Below are positions 10,365 through 18,881 of a stretch of DNA of 64,000 bases, piece by piece. A program made the position numbers and the translations under genes. Positions within the stretch are counted from its first letter, which is position 1. The number at the start of each line of letters is the position of its first letter. Origin of the DNA: Planctomycetaceae bacterium (GTDB taxonomy: Bacteria; Planctomycetota; Planctomycetia; Planctomycetales; Planctomycetaceae); the NCBI GenBank assembly GCA_021732785.1, contig JAKFUG010000048.1, positions 1 to 64,000 on the forward strand, given 5' to 3'. The notes under the pieces were generated by a model. The model had not been told where the DNA came from. It worked only from the letters and a program-made list of their open reading frames with translations, and made no database searches.

Positions 10365-10934
10365 TCAATCGAGAAACCAGCGGAGTTCCTGTCGTAAATG
10401 ACGCAGCACGCGGGATTTGGCCAGATACACCGCGTTCTCGCTGATTCCCAGTTCGGCGGCGACATCGGCCGCGGCGCGGTCCTGCACCACGAACTCCCAG
10501 CAGGCTTTCCAGGTGTTCGGCTCGAATTGTGCCTGCATCAATGTGAGTGCCCGCCGGACCAATTGCGCGCGATACTCCGCTTCGTCGAGTTGCAGCCGCG
10601 GATCGGTTTCCGGGATGAGATCGGGATCCAGGATGTTTCCCGCGGAGGCCGCGCGCGAGGAACGTTGCCGAACCTGATTTCGCCAGGCATTCATCAGCAC
10701 GGTCTTCAACCACGCGCGAAAACTCCGCGCGGGGTCGTAACGAAATTCCGACAACTTTTCGTAGAGTGTGACGAACACCGTTTGCATCAGATCGGCGGCA
10801 TCGGCATCGGACAGACCAATCCGCCGACACCACGCCAGCAGCATCGGCGTGTACAACTCGACGAACCGCCCCCAGGCATCGGAGTCCGCTCCGCTGCTGA
10901 GACGCTCGATCAAGGTGTGCGACGTCGTCGTCAA
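10365..10934 (-). CDS. ECF-type RNA polymerase sigma factor
   Basis: A 189-residue sigma-70-family factor. Region 2 is recognisable as LYTPMLLAWCRR...DADAADLMQTVFVTLYEKL and continues to RSFRAWLKTVLMNAWRN. Region 4 is the helix-turn-helix AAADVAAELGISENAVYLAK near the C-terminus. Its role is to direct RNA polymerase to a regulon, probably under control of the kinase-WD40 protein encoded just downstream. The only start in reach is a TTG with AGGA about 9 bases upstream; no ATG or GTG fits. The stop-to-start gap to the kinase is about 90 bases, consistent with an operon. Confidence 0.88.
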   Translation of the reverse strand: MTTTSHTLIERLSSGADSDAWGRFVELYTPMLLAWCRRIGLSDADAADLMQTVFVTLYEKLSEFRYDPARSFRAWLKTVLMNAWRNQVRQRSSRAASAGNILDPDLIPETDPRLQLDEAEYRAQLVRRALTLMQAQFEPNTWKACWEFVVQDRAAADVAAELGISENAVYLAKSRVLRHLRQELRWFLD

Positions 10935-11014
10935 AGCCAGGATTTCCTGTCCGGACGGAGATCAAAACCACCGCCGGAACCACGGTCGCGTTGCACTACT
11001 GGAGATGGCAGATC

Positions 11015-11122
11015 ATGGCAAAATCCATCGCCGCATACTACCGAGTGCAAACCGCTCGCCAAGGAATTCGCGGGCTCGACATCGAAGTCCACCAGTTGGT
11101 CGTTGAGCCATTCACTCGATGA
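11015..11122 (+). pseudogene. Remnant of a serine recombinase N-terminus
   Basis: A 35-codon frame on the opposite strand to its neighbours reads MAKSIAAYYRVQTARQG, then GLDIEVHQLVVEPF. This follows the N-terminal pattern of serine resolvases/invertases (YYRVSTARQGxSGLGxExQ), with the catalytic Ser position changed to Gln. A stop follows at 11120 and the rest of the domain is not readable, so it is a dead fragment. GGAG lies 10 bases upstream of the ATG. Identification rests on this short pattern only. Confidence 0.45.
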
Positions 11123-11212
11123 CGTACCGAACTCCGTCACTTCGCCGCGTTGGGGTGACGACAGATCGTTCATTGGACCTCGCGGAAATTGCCACGCTTT
11201 TAGCGCGCGTGG

Positions 11213-14200
11213 CTACCCGACAGTTTCACGCGAACTGCCGACCAGTGATCGGCGCGCCTCTTGCGAGCGCGTGCCCAGGTTACCGTAGCGGTGGTAGTCG
11301 TGCGAGACGCTTTGCTCGCGGACGTAGCACAGCAATTCGATCAGGCCTTCGCTGACGACCGGGACGTCGGCCAGCCAATATCCCGATTGAGCGGCGTGTC
11401 GGCGGAGTTCGGCGGGGACGCGGTCGCGGGCTGCGAAGCGGATGCGTCCGTCCGGTGCTTGTTGCAATTCGGTCAGCAACTCGGCGTCTGTCTGTTCGAG
11501 CAATTCGATACCGCCGGCCCAAGAGTCGGTCAGGCGGTCGAGCGTGTCGTGCCACTCGGCGGGACAGTCGGGGGCGAAGCTGGCGAGGACTCGCGCGCCG
11601 GTGGCGCGTGCGGCGGCGATCCGCGCGAGCCTGTCGAAACGCGCGTCGGACGGCGTGATGCGGACGCAGATTTCTGGAAACGGCAGGTAGCGGCGCACGT
11701 TGTCCTGGCCGAGCAAACGCAAATGATCGTGCTCGCACGCGAATTCGTCGCGCCAGGCGTGATCGTAGCTGGCGAGCGCGCAGCGCAGTCGCACATCGTC
11801 CGGCTGAGTCGGATCAAGCTGGTCGGCCAAGGTTGCGAGGTCGGCGTTTTTGATTTCACCGCAAATCAGCGTCGCGGGCAGTTCGGCGTCCTGGAAGTGC
11901 ATCAGGCTGGCGACGTAGTTCGGTCCGCCAGCTTTCAGGCCGGGTCCGATGCAGGACTGGCCCATGCCGCCGAACGGCTGACGGAGTACGACGGCTCCGG
12001 TCGTGCCGCGATTGACGTACAAATTGCCGGCGCGGATGCCCGCTTTCCACTGTTCGATCTCGCGGTCGTCGAGACTGTGAATCGCGCTCGTCAGGCCGTA
12101 GCCGGTCGCGTTGACCAGATCGATGGCTTCCGCCAGGTTCTCGAAACGCATCACGCCCAGGACCGGGCCGAAGAATTCGGTGAGGTGCGTCGCGCTGCCG
12201 TGTGTGACTCCATACTTCACGCCGGGGGACCAGAGATGCGGGTTGTCTCCGATGGGTCGCGGCATCACGGCCCACGTCTCGCCCGGTTCGAGCGTCTTCA
12301 GCGCTTCTTCGAGCGCTCCCGACGGCGGGCGGATCAGTGGGCCGACGCGCGTGTGAAGTTCATACGCCGAACCGACCTGCAAACTCGTCACGGCATCGCA
12401 AAGCATCCGCTGGAAACCGTCGTCGTCGTAGACTTCGGCATCGAGCAGCAACAGCGATGTTGCCGAGCACTTCTGCCCGCCGTGTCCGAACGCCGATTGC
12501 ACGACATGCTTAATGGCCAGTTCGCGGTCGGACAGCGCGGAGACGATCGTCGCGTTCTTGCCTCCCGTTTCGGCGGAGAGTCGCAGGTCCGGCTTCTTTT
12601 CGAGCATGCGCAGCGCTGTGTCGGTGCCGCCGGTGAGAATGACCGCGTCCACGTCGGGATGACTGACGAGCCGACTGCCCGGGCCGCTGCCGGGACACGG
12701 CAGGAATTGCAGCGTGTGGGGTGAGACTCCCGCCCGCCAGAAGCACTGACACAGTTCCCACGCGACGAGCACTGTGTCCGACGCCGGCTTGAGGATCACC
12801 GTGTTGCCGGCCGCGAGCGCCGCCGCGATCCCACCGCAGGGAATCGCGATCGGAAAGTTCCACGGCGGCACGACGACGACCACTCCGCTCCCTGTGGCCC
12901 GCACCGAATTCAGTTCGTGGAAGCGGCGGACCGAGGCTCGATAGAACTCCACGAAGTCGATCGCTTCGGAAACTTCGGGATCGCTCTCGGTCAGAATTTT
13001 GCCGCCGTTCACGAGCGCCGCGTGCAGCAGGTCCGCCCGCGCGCGACGCAACTCGACGGCGGCTCGGCCGAGGATTTCGCTGCGGCGATCCACCGGCATC
13101 GCACGCCACCCGCTCAGATCGAAACGGGCGCAGGCCACGGCGGCGTCCACATCGGCGTCGGTCGCCAACGCATAACGGCAGACCGGAATCTCCGGCCGAG
13201 ACGGATTGAGACAGGGCTTCGTCGCGCGATCGCGCAGTTCGTGACCGCCCACGACCACCGGCAGCACGCGCTCCGACAGTGACTGCGCCTCGCGGCGCAC
13301 GAGGGACTCGGCCCAGGCGGCGTTCTGCGGCAGCGACCAATCGGTGTCCGGCTCGTTCTCGAAATCGTGCCACGGCCTCTCCGGCCGAGCGCACTCGAAC
13401 GACTCGATCATCCGGTTCTGCGAGCGCTGCGGTGCGTTATCGATCGGCGTCGCGAACGCCGCGCGAAATCCTTGTTCGAGCGATCGCCACTCACCGCTGC
13501 CCACCGTCAGCCGGAACGCGTGTCCGAGAAAATTCTCCGGGCCGGTGTTCTCGTCCAGGCGGCGGATCAGGTAGCCGATGGCGTTCAAAAACTCTTCCTT
13601 GCGGCAGGCCGGAGCATACAGCAAGAGGTGCCGCGTCCGTTCGAGCAGCGCGCGCCGCTGATGGTTGGCCATGCCTTCGAGCATCTCGAATTGGATGCGG
13701 TCGCCGGCGTGGACCTCGGCCGCAAGAACTAAGCCGTACGCCACGTCGAACAAATTGTGCGACGCGATGCCGACGCGCACGGCGTCGAGATGTTCCGGCC
13801 GCAGCGCGTAGTGCAGCATCCGTTTGTAGTTGGCGTCGGTTTCGGCCTTGGTGCGGAATGGAGCCTGCGGCCAGTCGTGCAGCGCGGCGTCGATCCGCTC
13901 CATCTCCAGGTTGGCCCCTTTGACGATGCGGATCGTGACCGGAGCGCCGCCGCGAGCGACTCGCCGCCGCGCCCACTCCGTGATCTGCTGCTGCATCAGG
14001 AACGAGTCGGGAATGTAGGCCTGCAGCGCGATGCCGCCACTGATGTGCTGCAAGCCGGGCCGACCCAGCGTGCGCATGAAGACGTCGGCCGTCAGCGGCA
14101 GGTCGCGGTATTCCTCCATGTCGAGGTACACGAACTTCGGCACCTGCTCAGCCTCCGACCGCTGGTAGCTCGTGCGTGCCGATTGGCGGTACAGCAACTC

Positions 14201-14827
14201 CATCCGCTGACAGAGTTGTTTGAGTGTGTGTTCGCGCGCGATGGGCAGAATCTGCGAATAGATTGTGGATATTTTTACCGACAACACTTCGACCTCCGGC
14301 GACTGCAACGCCGCGAGGTACTTGTTGAGCCGCTGCCGCGCTTCCTCCTCGCCCATCAGCGACTCGCCGAGAAAATTGAGATTCATCCGCACGCCCTGAC
14401 CGCGCCGCGCGGCCAAGTGCTCGCGCAGGAGTTCCGGTTCCGCCGGCAGCACGACGTTCGCCGTCTCTTGTTGCAGATGTGCCTTGACCAGTGGCACGGT
14501 CACGGTCGGCAACCACCCGCCGAACGTCTGAAATCCGCGCAGCAATGCCTGATCGAGCGGACTGAAAAATCGCGGAATTCCCTGTACGTCGAGAATGTGC
14601 GTGAACTGCTCCGCCGTCCGCGCCGCTGTCCGCGACCGAAACGACTGATCGGTCAATTGCACGAGCGTCGCCTTGTCGGCCGGATTGCGCAGCATCCGAT
14701 CCAATTCTGCCTGCTGCTTCCGCTCGGCCGAAGTCTGCAACTCGGCGGCCCGCTGTTGCAGTTCCGCCGCCAACCGCACGGCGGCGTCGATCAAACGCTC
14801 GTCCGAAAGCGATGTGGTCGTCGTCAT
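11213..14827 (-). CDS. putA: Bifunctional proline dehydrogenase / glutamate semialdehyde dehydrogenase PutA
   Basis: A 1204-residue protein that oxidises proline to glutamate in two steps. The FAD-dependent proline dehydrogenase barrel covers about residues 100-450, with FVYLDMEEYRDL and the GGIALQAYIPDSF-like strand near 265. The NAD-dependent aldehyde dehydrogenase part covers about 540-1000; the general base Glu lies in SAETGGKN (about 752) and the nucleophile Cys in GGQKCSATS (about 786). There is no N-terminal ribbon-helix-helix, so this is the type that does not bind DNA. A C-terminal tail of about 200 residues resembles the extra ALDH-like domain of long PutAs. ATG at 14827 is preferred over a TTG five codons earlier; no strong ribosome site is seen. 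Confidence 0.93.
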   Translation of the reverse strand: MTTTTSLSDERLIDAAVRLAAELQQRAAELQTSAERKQQAELDRMLRNPADKATLVQLTDQSFRSRTAARTAEQFTHILDVQGIPRFFSPLDQALLRGFQTFGGWLPTVTVPLVKAHLQQETANVVLPAEPELLREHLAARRGQGVRMNLNFLGESLMGEEEARQRLNKYLAALQSPEVEVLSVKISTIYSQILPIAREHTLKQLCQRMELLYRQSARTSYQRSEAEQVPKFVYLDMEEYRDLPLTADVFMRTLGRPGLQHISGGIALQAYIPDSFLMQQQITEWARRRVARGGAPVTIRIVKGANLEMERIDAALHDWPQAPFRTKAETDANYKRMLHYALRPEHLDAVRVGIASHNLFDVAYGLVLAAEVHAGDRIQFEMLEGMANHQRRALLERTRHLLLYAPACRKEEFLNAIGYLIRRLDENTGPENFLGHAFRLTVGSGEWRSLEQGFRAAFATPIDNAPQRSQNRMIESFECARPERPWHDFENEPDTDWSLPQNAAWAESLVRREAQSLSERVLPVVVGGHELRDRATKPCLNPSRPEIPVCRYALATDADVDAAVACARFDLSGWRAMPVDRRSEILGRAAVELRRARADLLHAALVNGGKILTESDPEVSEAIDFVEFYRASVRRFHELNSVRATGSGVVVVVPPWNFPIAIPCGGIAAALAAGNTVILKPASDTVLVAWELCQCFWRAGVSPHTLQFLPCPGSGPGSRLVSHPDVDAVILTGGTDTALRMLEKKPDLRLSAETGGKNATIVSALSDRELAIKHVVQSAFGHGGQKCSATSLLLLDAEVYDDDGFQRMLCDAVTSLQVGSAYELHTRVGPLIRPPSGALEEALKTLEPGETWAVMPRPIGDNPHLWSPGVKYGVTHGSATHLTEFFGPVLGVMRFENLAEAIDLVNATGYGLTSAIHSLDDREIEQWKAGIRAGNLYVNRGTTGAVVLRQPFGGMGQSCIGPGLKAGGPNYVASLMHFQDAELPATLICGEIKNADLATLADQLDPTQPDDVRLRCALASYDHAWRDEFACEHDHLRLLGQDNVRRYLPFPEICVRITPSDARFDRLARIAAARATGARVLASFAPDCPAEWHDTLDRLTDSWAGGIELLEQTDAELLTELQQAPDGRIRFAARDRVPAELRRHAAQSGYWLADVPVVSEGLIELLCYVREQSVSHDYHRYGNLGTRSQEARRSLVGSSRETVG

Positions 14828-15024
14828 GGTTTCATTTCTCAATCAGGGACGCAGGGTGGGACCAGCGGCGCTCAGAGCGAGCTTGTTCCATCCTACAAAT
14901 TCGCAGGGAAGATTTCGTAGCCAGGCTCGCAGGAACGTGGGGTTTCCAACAGTCCACCCACACTCCCGGCGAGCGTGGCGACCCAGAGATCAATGCGGGT
15001 TGACTGAGGATCCTCTGCCCGCAC

Positions 15025-15430
15025 AGCGCATTGCATGCGCGGGTGATGAAAGAAACTCTTCCACAGGATGCCTTTGGTTGTGGTCGAGGGGCGGCCGTCG
15101 CGATGGAGGTAGCCGAACTATTCACCGTGGTCCGGGTTCGTGAAGTGGCGATGGCTCCAATCATGAATCTGCTGATGCCAGCGAGCGTACTTCTCGTCGC
15201 CAGTCAGTTCGTAGGCCAGCAGCGTGGCAATGACCGTCTCGTCGTGCGGTCACCAGAACTTCATGTCGTGCCAGTATTTCTGTACCGGCTTGTCGAACAG
15301 GTCACGGAAGTAAAACAGGCCGCCGCATTCCTCGTCCCAGCCGCGCAGCCACATCCAGTCGAGCATGTCGCAGCCCAGCCGGATCAAATCCGCATCGCCG
15401 CGAAGTCGGCCTTCCTGCATGCTGGGCAGC
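15025..15430 (-). pseudogene. N-acylglucosamine 2-epimerase (AGE) pseudogene, C-terminal part
   Basis: One reading frame on the minus strand gives a clear AGE-family C-terminal half: SMQEGRLRGDADLI, WDEECGGLFYF, KYWHDMKFW, then after a stop PHDETVIATLLAYELTGDEK, HDWSHRHF, then after a second stop FGYLHRDGRPSTTTKGILWK. The two stops (TGA at 15250-15252, TAG at 15118-15120) sit where the family has Trp, so each is one base away from TGG. The N-terminal half is missing and the C-terminal end is altered near 15030. The gene is therefore inactive. It lies upstream of the sulfatase cluster, fitting a lost sugar-catabolism locus. Confidence 0.75.
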
Positions 15431-15474
15431 GGCGCATCGGGAGATCGCGACCAAGATCGCCGTCAATGTTTTCA

Positions 15475-15735
15475 TGGCGTCACCCAGTCGAAAAAGCCCA
15501 TGGTTTCGAGTTTGATAACTAGCTCGGTCACTTGCTCGGCAGACAGACTGCCGTTCGGCAGGCGCGCGGGTCCGACGGGGATACCGAGCGAGTGCCGACG
15601 GACTTTCAATCTTGCCGGAGTCGAGAAGCGATTGGTAATACCGGGCGATCCGGAGCGGATCAATCTTCGGTTTCGCAACCTCTTGGACCACCTGTGGACG
15701 ATTCCAGGCCGTCAATGTGATGACCGCCGCTCGAC
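15475..15735 (-). pseudogene. Frameshifted remnant of an unidentified gene
   Basis: Two adjacent minus-strand frames read as protein: WNRPQVVQEVAKPKIDPLRI...YYQSLLDSGKIESPSALARYP, and then, shifted, GIPVGPARLPNGSLSAEQVT followed by LVIKLETMGFFDWVTP and a stop at about 15475. They look like halves of one C-terminus joined by a frameshift near 15600. I do not recognise the family. The stretch between it and the sulfatase (15736-15899) has a further short protein-like frame but no gene I can support. Confidence 0.4.
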
Positions 15736-15899
15736 GTAACCTATTGAGTGCGTTAGCACCTCGCTCCACGAATCGGTGATGTGCCTGAGAACGCCTCGGG
15801 GAGCTTGAACAGGAAGTCATTTTTGCACGAATGGCTGACGGTCTTCTTGTTTTCGTCGACCGGACGGAAATCGCTCAATGCTCTGTTACGGCTGTGATT

Positions 15900-18296
15900 T
15901 CATTTTCTGGTCACGTCAAACGTGAGCTTGTTAATCTGGCCGGTGAACTCAAACTGACCCTTGTTCTTGTAGGCGGGGTCGACTGGAGTGATTGAGTCGC
16001 GGCCGACTTCAAACGGTTCCAGGCCGTGGCGGAACGAGGAACGCTTCAGCTTGCCCTCGCCAGCGGGCTTGCCGTTGACGAATAGTTTTAGGGTGCCGCC
16101 ACCCTGCTTCGAGCCATCCGGTGCGAATTCGGTCTTGAGCGTCACTTTTCCTTCGGGAATGGGCTCCGTACCGGGAATCGTCACATCCGCAACATCGAAA
16201 AACGTGTAACGGAACCAAGGTTTACCGTCCTTGATGTAGACCGACCAGCCTCCGGAGAAAGAGCCCGCACAGGTGATAACGCCTTCTGCGCCTCCCTTGG
16301 GAATTGTCAGCTCGGCGGTGATGGTATGGGCCCGCGGGAACAGCTGCGGGCCGATTGGTTCCGGCAGCCAGACATTGTTGCCGAAGTACGTCCACTTCGT
16401 CGGCGGAGTCCCGGACTCGCGCAGCTTCGGGTCGAGCCGCTCTGCCATTCGCGGGTCGAGCGGAAGGACGTCGTACTTCGTCGCTTCCTCAAGGAACTTC
16501 GCCTGGAGTGCTTTGAGCTTCTCCGGTTCTTTCGCGGCGAGATCGGCCGCCTGGCTGAAGTCCTCGGTAGTGTTGTAAAGTTCCCACGGCGCTTTGAGGA
16601 AGTCCGTTCCCTTCCCGGCGGTATCCCACGGATAGCCGAAACGGCTACAAGCGACCCAGCCGTCGTGGTAAATGGCCCGGTTGGTCATCATCTCGAAGTA
16701 CTGCGTCGGGCGCGTGCTCTTGGCTTTGGCGTTGTCGAAAGAGTAACGCATCGAGACGCCCTCAAGCGGTTTCTGCGGGATGCCATTAACAACCTTCGGT
16801 TCCGGAATCTGACACGCATCCAGAATGGTGGGCACGAGATCGATGACGTGGTGGAACTGGCTGCGGATTTCTCCCTTGGCCTTGATGCCGTTCGGCCAAT
16901 GGACGACGAGTGGATTGCGGGTGCCGCCGAAGTGTGAGGCGACCTGCTTGGTCCACTGGAACGGGGCATTCATGGCCCACGCCCAGCCGACGGGAACGTG
17001 TGGCTCGCTGGTGGGACCGCCGATTTCGTCGATCCGTTTGACCGTGCTCTCCAGTCCGAGTTGAACGCCGAGCAGACTCGCCAGTTCGCTGAATGTCCCT
17101 TCCAAGCCGCCTTCGGCGCTGGCCCCGTTATCGCCGACGACGTACAGCACCAGCGTGTTGTCGAGTTCGCCGGACGCTTCGAGGCTGTCGAGCAACCGCC
17201 CCACCTGGTGGTCGGTGTACTCCATGTAGCCGGCATAATTCTCCATCAAGCGGGCATACACCTTCTTTTCGTCCGCCGACCGCGAGTCCCAGGCTGGAAT
17301 GGCTTCATCGCGCGGCGTGAGTTTGGCCCCCTTCGGGATGACGCCGATTTCCAGTTGCTTCGCGTGGGTTAACTCGCGCTGCTGATCCCACCCGTAATCG
17401 AACTTCCCTTTGTACTTTTCGCGATACTCTTTCGGCGGCTGATGTGGGGCATGCACGCCGGATGTGCTGAAGTAGTTGAACCACGGCTTGTCGGGGTTGG
17501 CGGCCCGCACATTGTGCGTCCAGGCAATGGCCTCGTTGGTCATATCCTCCATGAAGAAATAACCCTCTTTCGCCGACTTTGGCTGGGCGACCGGGTTCGT
17601 ATTGCGATAGAGCGTGGGAAAGTACTGGTTCGTTTCGCCCTGATTGAAACCGTAGAAGTATTCAAACCCCTGACCCGTCGGCCAATTGTGAAACGGTCCG
17701 GCGGGACTGATTTCCGGTTCGGGGGTGTTGTGGGCCTTGCCGAACATGGCCGTGGCGAAACCGTTGTCGCGCAGCGTTTGAGCAACGACACTCGTGCTCT
17801 TGGGAATCATCCCCGTGTAGCCGGGATAGCCAGTCCCCATTTCGATGATCACACCAGTGGCACTCGTGTGGTGATTGCGGCCGGTGAGCAACGCGGCCCG
17901 TGTCGGACTGCACAGCGCCGTCGTATGGAACTGGTTGTACGTCAGCCCGTTCTTCGCGAGTTTGTCGAGGTGCGGCGTCGGCACGGGGCCGCCGAACGTG
18001 GAGCACATCCCGAAGCCGACGTCGTCGAGTAACACGAGCAGGACATTGGGCGCACCTTTCGGAGCCCTCACCGGCTGTGGATAATCGGGAGTCGAATCCT
18101 TGAACGTCTCGCCGATCTTGCCTTTGAACTTTGGATCGGGCTTCGGAAGCTGCGTGCCATCGGCGACTTGTTGCGACTTTGCGGCGGGTTTGTCCTGAGC
18201 CATCAATGGATTCAGTTTGCCGGACGTTGTCAGCCATGCCAAGGTGCAACTGACAGCAATCACCCCGGCGATCATGATGTTTCTGGTGCGCTTCAT
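15900..18296 (-). CDS. Secreted arylsulfatase (formylglycine sulfatase)
   Basis: A sulfatase of 798 residues. An N-terminal membrane/signal segment (about residues 6-26) is followed by the metal-binding LLVLLDDVGFG near 90 and the active-site signature [12 protein letters not shown] near 128. There the Cys must be converted to formylglycine by a sulfatase-modifying enzyme encoded elsewhere. The length matches the long arylsulfatases of planctomycetes, and the last ~150 residues form the LamG-like end domain ending NKLTFDVTRK. It probably removes sulfate from polysaccharides outside the cytoplasm. ATG at 18296 is preferred over a GTG six codons upstream (18314). It is the first of two intact sulfatases in a tandem array with remnants. 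Confidence 0.93.
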   Translation of the reverse strand: MKRTRNIMIAGVIAVSCTLAWLTTSGKLNPLMAQDKPAAKSQQVADGTQLPKPDPKFKGKIGETFKDSTPDYPQPVRAPKGAPNVLLVLLDDVGFGMCSTFGGPVPTPHLDKLAKNGLTYNQFHTTALCSPTRAALLTGRNHHTSATGVIIEMGTGYPGYTGMIPKSTSVVAQTLRDNGFATAMFGKAHNTPEPEISPAGPFHNWPTGQGFEYFYGFNQGETNQYFPTLYRNTNPVAQPKSAKEGYFFMEDMTNEAIAWTHNVRAANPDKPWFNYFSTSGVHAPHQPPKEYREKYKGKFDYGWDQQRELTHAKQLEIGVIPKGAKLTPRDEAIPAWDSRSADEKKVYARLMENYAGYMEYTDHQVGRLLDSLEASGELDNTLVLYVVGDNGASAEGGLEGTFSELASLLGVQLGLESTVKRIDEIGGPTSEPHVPVGWAWAMNAPFQWTKQVASHFGGTRNPLVVHWPNGIKAKGEIRSQFHHVIDLVPTILDACQIPEPKVVNGIPQKPLEGVSMRYSFDNAKAKSTRPTQYFEMMTNRAIYHDGWVACSRFGYPWDTAGKGTDFLKAPWELYNTTEDFSQAADLAAKEPEKLKALQAKFLEEATKYDVLPLDPRMAERLDPKLRESGTPPTKWTYFGNNVWLPEPIGPQLFPRAHTITAELTIPKGGAEGVITCAGSFSGGWSVYIKDGKPWFRYTFFDVADVTIPGTEPIPEGKVTLKTEFAPDGSKQGGGTLKLFVNGKPAGEGKLKRSSFRHGLEPFEVGRDSITPVDPAYKNKGQFEFTGQINKLTFDVTRK

Positions 18297-18360
18297 AGCG
18301 ATGCTCACTTTCACGTGGAAATTTATTCCAATTGATTGCCGGAGAATTACGTCTGATTGC

Positions 18361-18812
18361 CTACTTCCACTCGAACGTCACGCTGTCGATCTTCCCGGTA
18401 GACCGGAATGGGCACTGGTAGTCCGCCGACGGGGTGCCGGTGTCTTCCCCGACATCGAGTGTTTCACCGCCAGTGAAGCCGAGTGGCACGGTGGCCGGAA
18501 TCGTTCCTTCACCGGTCAGTTTGTCATTCACGAACAGTTCTGCGGCCCCCCTTTGCCGAGCCCGCCGCCGTCATAAGCGAATTCGAAACGCAGATTAACT
18601 TTGCCTGATGGGAGTTTGGATTTACCAGCGATGGTGGTGTAGGTCGAGCCGAAGTGATTGTACGTCAACTGCGGGATTCCTTCATTGACGGACAGTGAAA
18701 ATCACGCGAAGTATCCGCCGGCGGCCACGATCACCCCTTCCAAATCCCCATCGGCGGGGACTTCAATCGCCGCGCCAATGTTGTATGAACGATTGAATGT
18801 CGTGCGAGCCAT
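18361..18812 (-). pseudogene. C-terminal remnant of a sulfatase
   Basis: The minus strand reads ARTTFNRSYNIGAAIEVP, DLEGVIVAAGGYFA, stop (18702-18704, where sulfatases have Trp), FSLSVNEGIPQLTYNHF, KLPSGKVNLRFEFAYDGG. After a frameshift near 18550 it continues LFVNDKLTGEGTIPATVPLG...GETLDVGEDTGTP up to a TAG at 18361. This matches the C-terminal domain of the flanking intact sulfatases. The catalytic domain is absent. It lies exactly between the two intact genes. Confidence 0.75.
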
Positions 18813-18881
18813 GGCCTTGTGCGATGAAAGGTGATTGAATCCAGTGCGGCGAATCTTTGGTTCCGTTGGGTCTGCGCGGAC

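Noticed and set aside
11261-12724. Plus-strand open frame of 487 codons
   Set aside because: Antisense shadow of putA, whose minus-strand domains are clear.
15031-15522. Plus-strand open frame of 163 codons
   Set aside because: Opposite strand of the epimerase pseudogene; the minus strand gives a clear family match.
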